From: Omphiscola glabra
Lineage: Eukaryota > Mollusca > Gastropoda > Lymnaeidae
Assembly: GCA_964017045.1 (NCBI GenBank)
Contig: OZ024799.1
Coordinates: forward strand, 34,415,736 to 34,479,735
DNA: 64,000 nt
Reading direction: 5' to 3'
The translations under genes and the position numbers were made by a program. The notes beneath the pieces were generated by a model. The model was not told the DNA's origin. It made no database searches and saw only the letters and a program-made list of their open reading frames with translations. Positions 22,194 to 33,291 of this stretch are shown here, one piece after another. Positions within the stretch are counted from its first letter, which is position 1. Every line of letters starts with the position of its first letter.

Positions 22194-22704
22194 CAGGGGT
22201 CGGGAACCTATGGCTCCCGAGACAGATGTCGCTCTATTGATGGCTGCATCTGGCTCGCAGACAAATGGTCGATTATTTTTAAAAAAAATTCTTTAGACTC
22301 CTTTGAGCTATATATTAATTGCATATCAATATTTCATTCTACAAATGAGCTAAAGTCTACTGCAGCTCAGCATCAGAAGTGGTAAAGGAGATCAACTCCG
22401 CTGACCTAAATGACAGAAAAATAGCAACCCTGGACACATTTACTTGAATTTTACGTTTTAAACATAATGTATGGCTCTCACAGAATGACTTTTAAAAATA
22501 TGTGGTGTCCATGGCTCTCACAGAATGACTTTTCAAAATATGTGGTGTCCATGGCTCTCACAGAATGACTTTTCAAAATATGTGGTGTCCATGGCTCTCA
22601 CAGAATGACTTTTCAAAATATGTTGTGTCCATGGCTCTCACAGAATGACTTTTCAAAATATGTGGTGTCCATGGCTCTCTCAGAAAAAAGGTTCCTGACC
22701 CCTG
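22194..22704. mobile_element. hAT-type element, 511 bp, perfect 8-bp target duplication
   Basis: Termini CAGGGGTCGGGAACC (22194-22208) and GGTTCCTGACCCCTG (22690-22704) are inverted repeats with one mismatch. CTATAAGA flanks both sides (22186-22193 and 22705-22712). The 5' half carries a short frame without a recognisable transposase motif. The 3' half is a 40-bp tandem array (22471-22680) whose unit opens with the sequence lying just inside the right terminus. It is non-autonomous. Confidence 0.9.
22471..22680. repeat. 40-bp minisatellite inside a hAT element
   Basis: Copies start at 22471, 22511, 22551, 22591, 22631 and a partial copy at 22671. Each opens ATGGCTCTCACAGAATGAC. The last partial copy runs into the element's right terminus, so the array grew from subterminal transposon sequence. 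Confidence 0.96.
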
Positions 22705-22977
22705 CTATAAGACAACGTCTAAAAACTGGTGCACGCCATTTGGCCACAGACATCGGTTAGACGATTGTGGTTTTCTCGCGGAAGTTGTGCAATCACAAGA
22801 CCCGGGCGAGATGTTGTTATGGAGAATAAGCTTGGATCCCAGTCAGCAGACCCCCCCCCCCCCACCTTTTTTTTTCTCTCTCTGTCCAGACAGCTGTGAA
22901 CCCAGGGGAAATTCAAATGGATTAAACAGCCTCGCCCAGGGGAGTCCCCAGGAGTCGTCAGATTTTTCATTGATTTA

Positions 22978-23144
22978 ATGGTAATCCGCCTACGGAAGTC
23001 AAACTACGTATTTTACGGTCGGGGTTGTCTCCCTTAGCCTTTAACCATAGGGTTCGTAAACCGCAAGGCAGGGGTTGAAGGGTGGTTTGCAGGCATTTCT
23101 CCTAGACGAGCCAACCATCCAAGGTTGACGAGTTCCATCCACAT
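22978..23144 (-). mobile_element. SINE fragment related to 39560-39750
   Basis: Shares with the 39560 copy the right-hand block CATCCAAGGTTRACGA followed by CCATCCAC and the left-hand block ATCCGCCTACGG. The middle differs and the tRNA-like head is missing. The orientation is inferred from the other copy. Confidence 0.55.
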
Positions 23145-23708
23145 CACATGCCAACACATTGATTGTAAAACTATCAATATTTATATCACAAAAAGCTAAT
23201 CCATCAAAACACAAGTTTATTTACTAAAATACTGATAATAAATAGTATGGTAATAAATTGGGTTACTGAGAGTATAACGTCATTACAACACAGTTTTTGC
23301 AGTGTATGGAAATGATCCACGAATCTATCTGTTTGATTGAGGTAAGACGGGGGGGCATCATGTAGAAGGCAGCTTTACGGTACCAGACACCTTAAAGCCG
23401 TAGAGACGTTTCTTAGACAGGGTGCGTCCTCCAAACAAGCAACGGTCGCCGCACCATAACCAACGCAAATAAAGAAAGCGACAAATCTTAACGAAAATCT
23501 CGTCTATATATTTTGCTTCCGGTGTGTCTTGCTTCTTTTTCGAGACCGCCCTGCTCCCCTCCCCTTCCCCAACTCAACTTGTTTTAAATTAAAAGTACTG
23601 AGTGGGGGGGGGGGGGACCTTCATGCGTGACGCATGAACCCAGGTAAAAAAAAATTCTTTAATGGGAAGCGAATATTATATTAATCAATAAGGAGCCACC
23701 GGTGTGTT
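23145..23708. other. no gene; poly-G tract
   Basis: Contains a 13-G tract at about 23604-23616 and otherwise nothing recognisable. Confidence 0.4.
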
Positions 23709-24086
23709 GTAGGACTTAGGACTTTAGTTTCAAGGCCAGATTGTAGGACTTAGGACTTTAGTTTCAAGGCCAGATTGTAGGACTTAGGACTTTAGTTTCA
23801 AGGCTAGATTGTAGGACTTAGGACTTTAGTTTCAAGGCCAGATGTTAGGACTTAGGACTTTAGTTTCAAGGCCAGATTGTAGGACTTAGGACTTTAGTTT
23901 CAAGGCCAGATTGTAGGACTTAGGACTTTAGTTTCAAGGCCAGACTGTAGGACTTAGGACTTTAGTTTCAAGGCTAGATTGTAGGACTTAGGACTTTAGT
24001 TTCAAGGCCAGATTTTAGGACTTAGGACTTTAGTTTCAAGGCCAGATTGTAGGACTTAGGACTTTAGTTTCAAGGCCAGATTGTAG
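23709..24086. repeat. 34-bp minisatellite, 11 copies
   Basis: Units contain TAGGACTTAGGACTTTAGTT followed by TCAAGGCCAGATTG. Copies are nearly identical, differing mainly at GCCAG/GCTAG and TTGTAG/TGTTAG. Confidence 0.97.
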
Positions 24087-24861
24087 GGTGCAGGACTGTC
24101 CGTAGACCTATTGCTAAAGGCCGTCATATAATATATAAAATGAGAAGTTGACTCTTTTTTACTTCTTGTGAAATAACTGGACAAACATGGTATTTTCTTA
24201 AAATACCCGGACGCGCTTTAGCCTTAGTAATGGAATATTTCTCTTCAGTCTATCATAGTAACAGATTTATAAGAACATGAGACGGCGAGATTTTAGCGAG
24301 ATTTTAACGAGATATTATTTCCACAAGGAGGCTGAACACGCGCAGTCGTCACGTGGTGTCCATCTATCACTGAAACAACAGGATGGAGCAGCTAGAGATT
24401 TAGTTTATCCACTGACCAGGAACTGACCTATGACCTCGCGGGCTGGAGCACTCACGGGCTGTCGGGTCGTGACCTAGTTTTGGCGCTCACTTCCGTATTT
24501 CTCTGGGATTAACAAAGCTAAGTGCAGCGATTCTCTCCCCCGCCTGGCTGGCATGTAGGGCACCTGTAGGTATCAGTGGTGCTTCTAGCGTACAAATTAC
24601 AGCTTGCTATAATGGTTTATTTTTCTTAAATATTTTGATGGATCTGAATTTGATGTGTGGAAAATGTTATAAATAATGAAGAACATCTGGTGATCGAGGG
24701 GTTTGTGGTTTGGGGGGAAGAGAGAGAGAAATATAATACATTTCGGAAAACATATTTGTTTTGTTTCGTATATAAATTTCAAATACTTCTTTCTCTTTAA
24801 TTTCATCGCGAGTAACTTTCAGTGGAAAGGTTTTATGTTTAATATCGTGGATAAGATAGAA
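24087..24861. other. no recognisable feature
   Basis: Unremarkable sequence. Overlapping minus-strand frames of 69 and 94 codons at 24597-24951 lack recognisable content, and the second runs into the adjacent repeat. Confidence 0.4.
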
Positions 24862-24969
24862 TGAGATAGATGTCAGTATCGAGAAAGATGGCACTACTGA
24901 GATAGATGTCAGCACTGAGACAGATGTCAGCACTGAGACAGATGTCAGCACTGAGATAGATGTCAGTCA
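24862..24969. repeat. 18-bp tandem repeat, 6 copies
   Basis: The unit is GAGATAGATGTCAGCACT, with GAGACA variants and one diverged copy. Confidence 0.93.
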
Positions 24970-25233
24970 TAGAATCTGAAGTCTAAGTCCAAAAAAATAC
25001 AAACGACTCCCGTTCACGTTTTAAAACGATGAATCCAATCTTTTAGCATTCAATTTCTGGGTCAGGAGTCTGTCACGCTCTAATGAATAAGTAGTTCAAG
25101 CCTGATTGGGAGGATACGCCTCAGTTGCTAACAAAAATAGAAGAAACTTACTGGAAGGGAGCTTTAGGGAGCTTTGGTGGGGAAAAAAAAAAACCCACTC
25201 AGAGGCGGATCTTGAAGAGAAAAAAAAAAGAGT

Positions 25234-25415
25234 AGTACATCCAATGTCCAATATCCACGATATGGTTCAAGTACATCCTATGTACAATATCCACGATATG
25301 GTTCACGTAAATCCTATGTACAATATCCTCGATATGGTTAACGTTAATCCAATGTTCAATGTCCACGATATGGTTCTAGTACATCCAATATTCACGACAT
25401 GGTTCACGTACCTCC
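25234..25415. repeat. 36-bp minisatellite, 5 copies
   Basis: Units contain ATCCTATGTACAATATCCAC followed by GATATGGTTCACGT. The 113-codon frame across it (HPMYNIHDMVHVNPMYNI) is a by-product of a period divisible by three. Confidence 0.94.
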
Positions 25416-25519
25416 AGTGTCGCTTTAACCTATGGCAGGGCCCCTAGGCTTCGAGCTTCTTTGGGCCCCTTAAAAATGTGGAAATTTCCATTACGCAGCA
25501 TTGCCATGGCATGGCTAAA

Positions 25520-25688
25520 GGTTGCATGGGCCCCTGCTCTTTGTGGGCCCCTACTTTTGGTGGGCCCCTGCTCTTAGTGGGTCCCTGCTCTTGATTGGCC
25601 CCTTCTCTTGGTGGGCCCCTGCTCTTGGTGGGCCCCTGTTCTTGGTGGCCCCTGCTCTTGGTGGGCCCCTGCTCTTGGTGGGCCCATA
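25520..25688. repeat. 18-bp GC-rich minisatellite, about 9 copies
   Basis: The unit is GGGCCCCTGCTCTTGGTG. It is preceded by GGGCCCCT-rich sequence from 25438. Confidence 0.94.
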
Positions 25689-26463
25689 GGCTTCATCCCA
25701 GTTTGCCTTTTGGACAATACAGCCCTGCGTACCACATTCACTCGGTTTTCTAAATAGTTATTAAAAAAACACAAATAGTATGAACGATTACTGAAGTTGT
25801 ACCTGGAGTAAGGGACATAATGCTCCCACTACTTTGACTGTCTGTAGTCTTGTGTCTGTTCTTCTACTTCCTTGTTTCACGACGGCAGATTGGTTCCATG
25901 GTTTCTGCTCTAATGCCAGTAGAGAGCTGAACTAAAAAAAATCTGGGAACCGCTGACTAAAAACTACCGCCAGTGGCGCATCAGCGCGTCGTCACGTAGC
26001 GCATTTGTACAGGTTCACGTGAGTCAACAGATCGTGGAGTAGGTCAGCATGAGGGCAAGCCGGTGGTCAAAGTTGACGTCTGTGGTCACTCTTGTGGTCA
26101 GCAGTGGCACAAGGATGCGAGGGTCAATTACACGTTTACCGTCCTGCACCGGACACCCATGAAAGCGTATTTTATCAAGAGCCAAGATTTCTTCTGGTTT
26201 GTGTTAGTCCAATAGGGCTTGTCATTTAATGGCGGAAATCTATAAATAGAACTGCTGTAATCATCCGAGTAATTATGCGGACAAAATGCCAACACTGTTC
26301 AGTACTGCTATGTTAGCGAAGTGACTCTTAAACTAAATCAAAACACTGTTTTCAACTATATTTAATGAAATATTTACACCACTTTAATAAATCCACATTC
26401 TCAATAATAAAATGGCATAATACTTTTTAAGAGAGATTGAGAGAAACACACTAATTTATGTGG
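25689..26463. other. no gene; one hAT-like right terminus
   Basis: Mostly unremarkable. ATCTGGGAACCGCTG ends at 25955 and looks like the right end of a hAT element. No matching left end was found. Confidence 0.4.
25930..25955. mobile_element. solitary hAT-like right terminus
   Basis: CTAAAAAAAATCTGGGAACC followed by GCTG. Its reverse complement starts CAGCGGTTCCCAGATTTT, a typical hAT end. No partner or duplication is visible. Confidence 0.4.
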
Positions 26464-26471
26464 TGTTAGGG

Positions 26472-26636
26472 CAGTGGCGTAGCGAGCTTAACTCGCGCCC
26501 GGGGCACAATACCTTTTTAGCGCCCCCCCCCCCTATTCGAAAACCATACAATATTATAGTAAAATATACCATTGGCGCCCTATTGTGAGTAGCGCCCGGG
26601 GCATGATGCCCCCCTTGCCCCCTCACTACGCCACTG
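26472..26636. mobile_element. hAT-type MITE, 165 bp, perfect 8-bp target duplication
   Basis: CAGTGGCGTAG (26472-26482) and CTACGCCACTG (26626-26636) are perfect inverted repeats, and TGTTAGGG flanks both sides (26464-26471 and 26637-26644). Inside, GCGCCCGGGGCA occurs near both ends. The intact duplication suggests a fairly young insertion. The terminus belongs to the same broad family as 1801-1872. Confidence 0.92.
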
Positions 26637-26672
26637 TGTTAGGGGATTGGGATCATACGAACGCAGGTCCAA

Positions 26673-26753
26673 AATTCATAACACTAGTAGTAGTCCTAAT
26701 TCATAACACTAGTAGTAGTCGGTCTAATTCATACCACTAGTAGTAGTAGGCCT
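26673..26753. repeat. 28-31-bp tandem repeat, 3 copies
   Basis: Copies of AATTCATAACACTAGTAGTA followed by short GTCC/GTCGGTC variants. Confidence 0.9.
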
Positions 26754-26855
26754 GAATCGAATGTCAGTTTAAAAATGTTTTACCATGAGTAAATGGTCAA
26801 ATGTGATAAAAGTAACTTAACAACTGTCGGAAACATGTTCAAGTTGTTTGTGTGT

Positions 26856-27012
26856 CTCTCTCTTTCTTACTCTCTCTCTCTCTCTCTGTGTTGGGATGTG
26901 TGTGGGTGGGTGGTTGCTTGGTTGGTCTGTGTGTTTGTGTATTTGTTTGTTTGTGTGTGTATGTTTGTGTGTTTTTGTGTGTTTGTTTGTGTGTGTGTGT
27001 TTGTGTGTGTAA
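26856..27012. repeat. TC then GT/TTTG simple-sequence block
   Basis: A short (TC)n run is followed by TGTGTTTG-type repeats. Minus-strand Thr/His-rich frames covering it are artefacts. Confidence 0.9.
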
Positions 27013-27652
27013 GTGAAAGCGCCACTGGAAAGCACACAATGAAGTAGTTTGGAAACAGGCCAATTAACGCTTGACCTGCGCCCAAAGTCCATCAGTAGTA
27101 TTTGTGTAGATTCCTGGGTGAAAGGGTGTACGAAATCTTGGGCATCTTTTAACATATAGCACGAACACTTACAAAAATTGATATTTTAAAAACAAAAATT
27201 AAGAATTTAACGGGTGCTTACCAATAGGGCACTTGTCATCGATTATTATTGTGTTTATTTGTGTTTTCTTCAAATTTGCTACTTGTGTAACACAGTTTCC
27301 TAAATAACATAGTTAAACAAAATCTTGGCCTATAGTTATTAAATTGCCGACTGTTTTTTTTATCTTTTTATTTTCAGAATAATAAAGAATCTGCCCCGCC
27401 CATTTGCATGCATTTTTATTTTAATGATTTCTTTTTAGATGGCAATCTAGTAGAAAGCTAAAAGAAAGCCAAAAAAATTTGTGAACTAACATTTTGATTA
27501 TCATTCCAATTTCTGTTTAGTGCTGGGGACTAGTTGTAGAAAAAATTCTTCGTTGTATACCGTGTTTTCAGATTTATTTGTCCGCCGTTCTAAAAATAGT
27601 AACATTACGTAGTGCGCTATGACGTTTTCCGGTCTGAGAAATGACAAGCCCT
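27013..27652. other. no recognisable feature
   Basis: AT-rich, with no coding signal, element ends or tandem repeats seen. Confidence 0.4.
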
Positions 27653-27855
27653 ATTACATGGCTACCGTTGGTTGTGGCAGTACAAATACATGGCTACCTT
27701 TGGTTATGGCAGTCCAATTACCGTTTGTTGTGGAAGTACAAATACATGGCTATTTTTTATTGTGGCAGTCCAAATACATGGCTACCGTTGTTTGTGGCAG
27801 CCCAAAAACATGGCTACCGTTGGTTTGGCAGTCCAAATACATGGCTACCGTGTGG
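27653..27855. repeat. 32-bp minisatellite, 6-7 copies
   Basis: Units contain ACATGGCTACCGTTGGTTGT followed by GGCAGTCCAAAT, with moderate divergence. Confidence 0.94.
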
Positions 27856-28048
27856 TATTCCACAGCCAGAAGTTATAGCTTTCACTTCCTGTAAGAGACA
27901 GCCACAGTCCATATGATGACAACATAGATTGGAACTTTTATTATGTCTTAACTAATTGGGTAATAGACAAGGCAAACCGTGGTCATGGTTGAGCTGAGAA
28001 AGATACAACAACTTGTGTTAATCTTGGGTTTCTGGTGATAGTTTGAGA

Positions 28049-28162
28049 TGCGACAGTCATCATAATATATAATGGTTGCTAATGCGACAGTCATCATAAT
28101 ATCTTATGGTTGCTAATGCGACAGTCATCATAATATCTCATGGCTGCTAATGCGACAGTCAT
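28049..28162. repeat. 34-bp tandem repeat, 3.4 copies
   Basis: Units start GCGACAGTCATCATAATAT and end ATGGTTGCTAAT. Confidence 0.93.
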
Positions 28163-28211
28163 ACTGTTCAACATTTAAAAAATGGTCTCAAATTTAAGTG
28201 TGAATTATGTT

Positions 28212-28480
28212 CATTGGCGTAAGAAGGGTGGGGTGGCGGGGCTATTAAGCCCTGGGCGGAAATTTTTCTCTATTCATTGAAGGGCGGCATTTTCGACCAT
28301 CCGCCGATTTGCTTCTCTCTCTCTCTCTCTCTCTCTGTCCACTCATAAGTATGCAGTGATGCCCCTAGGATGTGATATCAACAGTCATGCCCCTCTCCCC
28401 ATAAGTACAAAATCAAAAGTAAATCTACGCTAAACATTTTGAACTTCGCTCCCTGCCCCCCCCCCGTTACTACGCCCCTG
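28212..28480. mobile_element. degenerate hAT-like MITE
   Basis: The left end CATTGGCGTAAGAAGG and right end TTACTACGCCCCTG are imperfect inverted repeats (shared GGCGTA). The flanks ATTATGTT (28204-28211) and CTTATGTC (28481-28488) share the central six bases, consistent with a decayed 8-bp duplication. A (TC)n run lies inside. Confidence 0.55.
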
Positions 28481-28549
28481 CTTATGTCACGGTCAGCCCC
28501 TGCCAGGTGTCAGTTTGTACGTGTAAAAGGTTGTTTTGAATGAAAGTTA

Positions 28550-28607
28550 TCAGAAGATCTAACTTATATCAGAAGATCTATACTATATCAGATGATCTAT
28601 CCTATAT
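28550..28607. repeat. 19-bp tandem repeat, 3 copies
   Basis: CAGAAGATCTAACTTATAT and two close variants. Confidence 0.85.
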
Positions 28608-28840
28608 TAACTGTGTTTCAAGTATCTTCTTCCCGTGAAAACAACTCGGTTTTCCAAACTTAATGAATTCATCGCTTCTGGCTAACTGGGAAAAAAGGGG
28701 GGAGGCGCGAATCTCCACATTAATAGTCCAGTTAAGATTAGTCACCGACTTTTTAACGTGTTTATTTATCTAAGTCGTATAAACCAAGAATGACATCGTT
28801 TATTTGTGAATGCTAAAACGTTTAATTTTTAGACAGATAA

Positions 28841-29457
28841 AAACAGGATCACATTTAAACACTGTAAAGATAGGATCACATTTAAACACTGTAAAGACAG
28901 GATCACATTTAAACACTGTAAAGACAGGATCACATTTAAACACTGTAAAGACAGGATCACATTTAAACACTGTAAAGACAGGATCACATTTAAACACTGT
29001 AAAGACAGGATCACATTTAAACACTGTAAAGACAGGATCACATTTAAACACTGTAAAGACAGGATCACATTTAAACACTGTAAAGATAGGATCACATTTA
29101 AACACTGTAAAGACAGGATCACATTTAAACACTGTAAAGACAGGATCACATTTAAACACTGTAAAGACAGGATCACATTTAAACACTGTAAAGACAGGAT
29201 CACATTTAAACACTGTAAAGACAGGATCACATTTAAACACTGTAAAGAATTGATCACATTTAAACACTGTAAAGACAGGATCACATTTAAACACTATAAC
29301 AACAGGATCACATACAACACTGTAACGACAGGTTCACATATTAAGCACTATAACAACAGGATCACATTTAAACACTATAACAACAGGATCACATTTAAAC
29401 ACTATAACGACAGGTTCACATTTAAACACTATAACGACAGGTTCACATTTTAAACAC
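28841..29457. repeat. 27-bp minisatellite, about 23 copies
   Basis: Units contain GACAGGATCACATTTAAACA followed by CTGTAAA. The left 15 or so copies are almost identical, while the right end diverges (CTATAACAACAGG). The 27-bp period leaves frames open on both strands for about 150 codons. Confidence 0.98.
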
Positions 29458-29769
29458 TGAAATGGGCAGGCTGAAATAATAAACACTAAAACAGCTTTGG
29501 TTTCTTTAATCAAAGCATTTGCCCTTAATTGACCTGTTTCAATTAGATTAATTGTCGGATTAAGGCCTTAAGCCCTAACTAAAAAAGTATGATGTTGCCC
29601 TGGTAACAGTGAAGACCTCCTAAGTAGCGTTTCCTGACTCCTTTCACTGGCAACAACACCCCCTCCCCCCCACGTACTTTCTTCTAAACCCAACTGATTG
29701 AGGTTGAATTAATACCTCTGTCTTTCTTGCAACCCCCGCCCCTATATAATCCCAGTGTACTCATGGTGT
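29458..29769. other. no recognisable feature
   Basis: Unremarkable sequence with C-rich patches. Confidence 0.4.
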
Positions 29770-29945
29770 CAGGCACGACCCTAACAATTGCGGGGCCCTA
29801 TGCGAAACGGATTGCGCGGGGCCCATTCTGGGTAGAGGATAAGGATAATAAGTTAAAATTAAGATTTTGTATTAGAAAATAAAGTCGGGGCGGGGCCTAT
29901 GAAAGTGCAGGGCCCAGTGCGGCCGCATAGGTTGCAGTGGCCTAA
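29770..29945. mobile_element. probable MITE, GGGGCCC-rich
   Basis: CAGGCACGACCCTAAC and GCGGGGCCCTATGCG on the left answer GGGCCCAGTGCGGCCGCATA and GTTGCAGTGGCC on the right, with an AT-rich centre. The mirrored GC-rich ends look like a mini-element, but the inverted repeats are poor and no clean target duplication was found. Confidence 0.35.
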
Positions 29946-30126
29946 GGTGTTGATAGCGCACGTGAAGGCCATCTCAATGGCGGTTCATCTAATGCAATGT
30001 AGTAAACCGACTGCCACTTGACACCCCCATGCATAATAACTTGATTGACTGATCATGAGATGACGTCATTAAAGACAATTTACAGGTGGCAAGAAACGGA
30101 TACAGTTTCATTAGGACGAAAAGGAC

Positions 30127-30522
30127 AAAGGAGTGGAGAAAATGGAGGACAAAAATGTAGGACACTAATGGAGGACATACATGTTGGACAATAATGGATG
30201 ACAAAAATGTAGGACAATAAGGGAGGACTATAATGGATGACAATGGTGTAGGACAATAATAGAGCACAAAAATGTATGACAATAATGGAGGACAATAATG
30301 GAGGACAATAATGGAGGACAATAATGTAGGACAACAACGTACGACAATAATGTGGGACAATAATGTTGGACAATAATGTGGGACAATAATGTGGGACAAT
30401 AATGTGGGACAATAATGTGGACAATAATGTGAGACAATAATGTGGACAATAATGTGGGACAATAATGTGGGTCAATAATGGTGGACAATAATGTGGGACA
30501 ATAATGTGGGACAATAATGTGG
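30127..30522. repeat. 12/13-bp minisatellite (GTGGGACAATAAT)
   Basis: About 30 copies. Left copies read GGAGGACAATAAT and GTAGGACA, right copies GTGGGACAATAAT. The minus-strand frames (HIIVPHYCPTLL) are repeat translations. Confidence 0.97.
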
Positions 30523-30616
30523 GTAAAGGAATGTTGTTGCTTTCTTTTATATTTATTGATAATTTGTTTTTTTGTTGTTTTTTTTGTGGGTTGGGGAGGC
30601 GCTTTGTCATCGATGG

Positions 30617-31162
30617 GGCGTCATAAGATTATAGATAAGCGCTGGCGTCATAAGATTATAGATAAGCGTTGGCGTCATAAGATTATAGATAAGCGCTGGC
30701 GTCATAAGATTATAGATAAGCGTTGGCTTCATAAGATTATAGATAAGCGCTGGCGTTATAAGATTATAGATAAGCGTTGGCGTCATACGATTATAGATAA
30801 GCGTTGGCGTCATACGATTATAGATAAGCGTTGGCGTCATAATATTATAGATTATCGTTGGCGTCATACGATTATAGATAAGCGTTGGCGTCATAAGATT
30901 ATAGATAAGCGTTGGCGTCATACGATTATAGATAAGCGTTGGCGTCATAAGATTATAGATAAGCGCTGGCGTCATAAGATTATAGATAAGCGTTGGCGTC
31001 ATAAGATTATAGATAAGCGCTGGCGTCATACGATTATAGATAAGCGTTGGCGTCATACGATTATAGAAATAGCGTTGGCGTCATACGATTATAGATAAGC
31101 GTTAGCGTCATAAGATTATAGATAAGCGCTGGCGTCATAAGATTATAGATAAGAGTTGGCGT
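30617..31162. repeat. 27-bp minisatellite, about 20 copies
   Basis: Units contain GCGTCATAAGATTATAGATA followed by AGCGYTG. ATAAGAT/ATACGAT and GCGC/GCGT variants alternate. A phase-shifting AA insertion lies near 31068. The 193-codon frame is an artefact. Confidence 0.98.
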
Positions 31163-31267
31163 CTCTGAAAGAGAATCCTTGGCCCTGCCTGGGGTGTGGG
31201 TGACCTCCATAACAAATTGTGTTTGAAAATTTTTATCACGAAGTTTGTTTTATTTAGTAGAGCAACA

Positions 31268-32905
31268 CGAGCAATCTCACATCCCATCCAAGATTCCATG
31301 TCGATCCCATAACCCAAGTAATCCCTCATCCTATCCAAGATTCCATGTCGATCCCATAACCCAAGTAATCCCTCATCATATCCAAGATTTCATGTCGATC
31401 CCATAACCCAAGCAATCCCTCATCCTATCCAAGATTCCATGTCGATCCCATAACCCAAGTAATCCCTCATACTATCCAAGATTCCATGTCGATCCCATAA
31501 CCCAAGTAATCCCTCATCATATCCAAGAGTCCATGTCGATCCCATAACCCAAGTAATCCCTCATCATATCCAAGATTCCATGTCGATCCCATAACCCAAG
31601 CAATCCCTCATCCTATCCAAGATTCCATGTCGATCCCATAACCCAAGTAATCCCTCATACTATCCAAGATTCCATGGCGATTCCATAACCCAAGCAATCC
31701 CTCATCCTATCCAAGATTCCATGTCGATCCCATAATCCAAGTAATCCCTCATACTATCCAAGATTCCATGTCGATCCCATAACCCAAGTAATCCCTCATC
31801 ATATCCAAGAGTCCATGTCGATCCCATAACCCAAGTAATCCCTCATCATATCCAAGATTCCATGTCGATCCCATAACCCAAGCAATCCCTCATCCTATCC
31901 AAGATTCCATGTCGATCCCATAACCCAAGTAATCCCTCATACTATCCAAGATTCCATGGCGATTCCATAACCCAAGCAATCCCTCATCCTATCCAAGATT
32001 CCATGTCGATCCCATAACCCAAGTAATCCCTCATACTATCCAAGATTCCATGTCGATCCCATAACCCAAGTAATCCCTCATCATATCCAAGAGTCCATGT
32101 CGATCCCATAACCCAAGTAATCCCTCATCATATCCAAGATTGCATGTCGATCCCATAACCCAAGCAATCCCTCATCCTATCCAAGATTCCATGTCGATCC
32201 CATAACCCAAGTAATCCCTCATACTATCCAAGATTCCATGGCGATTCCATAACCCAAGCAATCCCTCATCCTATCCAAGATTCCATGTCGATCCCATAAC
32301 CCAAGTAATCCCTCATACTATCCAAGATTCCATGTCGATCCCATAACCCAAGTAATCCCTAAGTCTAATCAAGATTCCATGTCGATCCCATAACCCAAGC
32401 AATCCCACATCCCATAAAAGATTCCATGTGCAATCCCATAACACAATTAATCCCTAAGTCTAATCAAGATTCCATGTCGATCCCATAACCCAAGTAATCC
32501 CTCATACTATCCAAGATTCCATGTCGATCCCATAACCCAAGTAATCCCTAAGTCTAATCAAGATTCCATGTCGATCCCATAACCCAAGCAATCCCACATC
32601 CCATAAAAGATTCCATGTGCAATCCCATAACACAAGTAATCCCTAAGTCTAATCAAGATTCCATGTCGATCCCATAACCCAAGTAATCCCTCATACTATC
32701 CAAGATTCCATGTCGATCCCATAACCCAAGTAATCCCTAAGTCTAATCAAGATTCCATGTCGATCCCATAACCCAAGCAATCCCACATCCCATAAAAGAT
32801 TCCATGTGCAATCCCATAACCCAAGTAATCCCTAAGTCTAATCAAGATTCCATGTCGATCCCATAACCCAAGTAATCCCTCATCCCATCCAAGATCCCAT
32901 CACGA
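31268..32905. repeat. 47-bp satellite-like array, about 35 copies, two higher-order domains
   Basis: Monomers contain AAGTAATCCCTCATCCTATC and CAAGATTCCATGTCGATCCC. In the left part the variant AAGAGTCCATG recurs at 31525, 31807 and 32089, exactly 282 bp (six monomers) apart. In the right part AATCCCACATCCCATAAAAG recurs at 32401, 32590 and 32779, 189 bp (four monomers plus one base) apart. This is the largest tandem array in the window. Confidence 0.99.
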
Positions 32906-33291
32906 TTCCATGAGAGTGCTCGTGTCACCAGGTAATGACATTCAATATTGATGAATTGTCCACCACAGGGTAATGATAGGTTATCAAACTGTTCCGTTGT
33001 GTCTGTATCACTCGTTGGCAGTACAACAAGAATGGTATTCAACCTTGTGGAAGTGGTGCAGTGGTCCCCAAGTCTGTCTAGCTTGCTAAGGAATGAAAAT
33101 AAGGAAAGAGCGAGCGAGAAAGAGAGGGAGAGACAAAGCCACACATAGAGTGACGGACACACAGAGATACAAGGATAGTAGAAGATAGACACAGAGACAA
33201 GCACGCCCCACCCCCACACAACGGGGTAAAAAAATTAATAAATAATTAATTAATTAAAGTAATAATAGTAAATTAAAATAAAATATACGGG
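32906..33291. other. no recognisable feature
   Basis: Flank of the 47-bp array, with a purine-rich patch at 33095-33135 and an AATTAATTAA patch near 33237. Confidence 0.4.

Noticed and set aside
26817..27155. His/Thr-rich minus-strand frames
   Set aside because: They are translations of a GT/TTTG simple-sequence block.
28841..29457. CRISPR-like array of near-identical 27-bp repeats
   Set aside because: Repeats are head to tail without spacers in a eukaryotic repeat landscape; it is a minisatellite.
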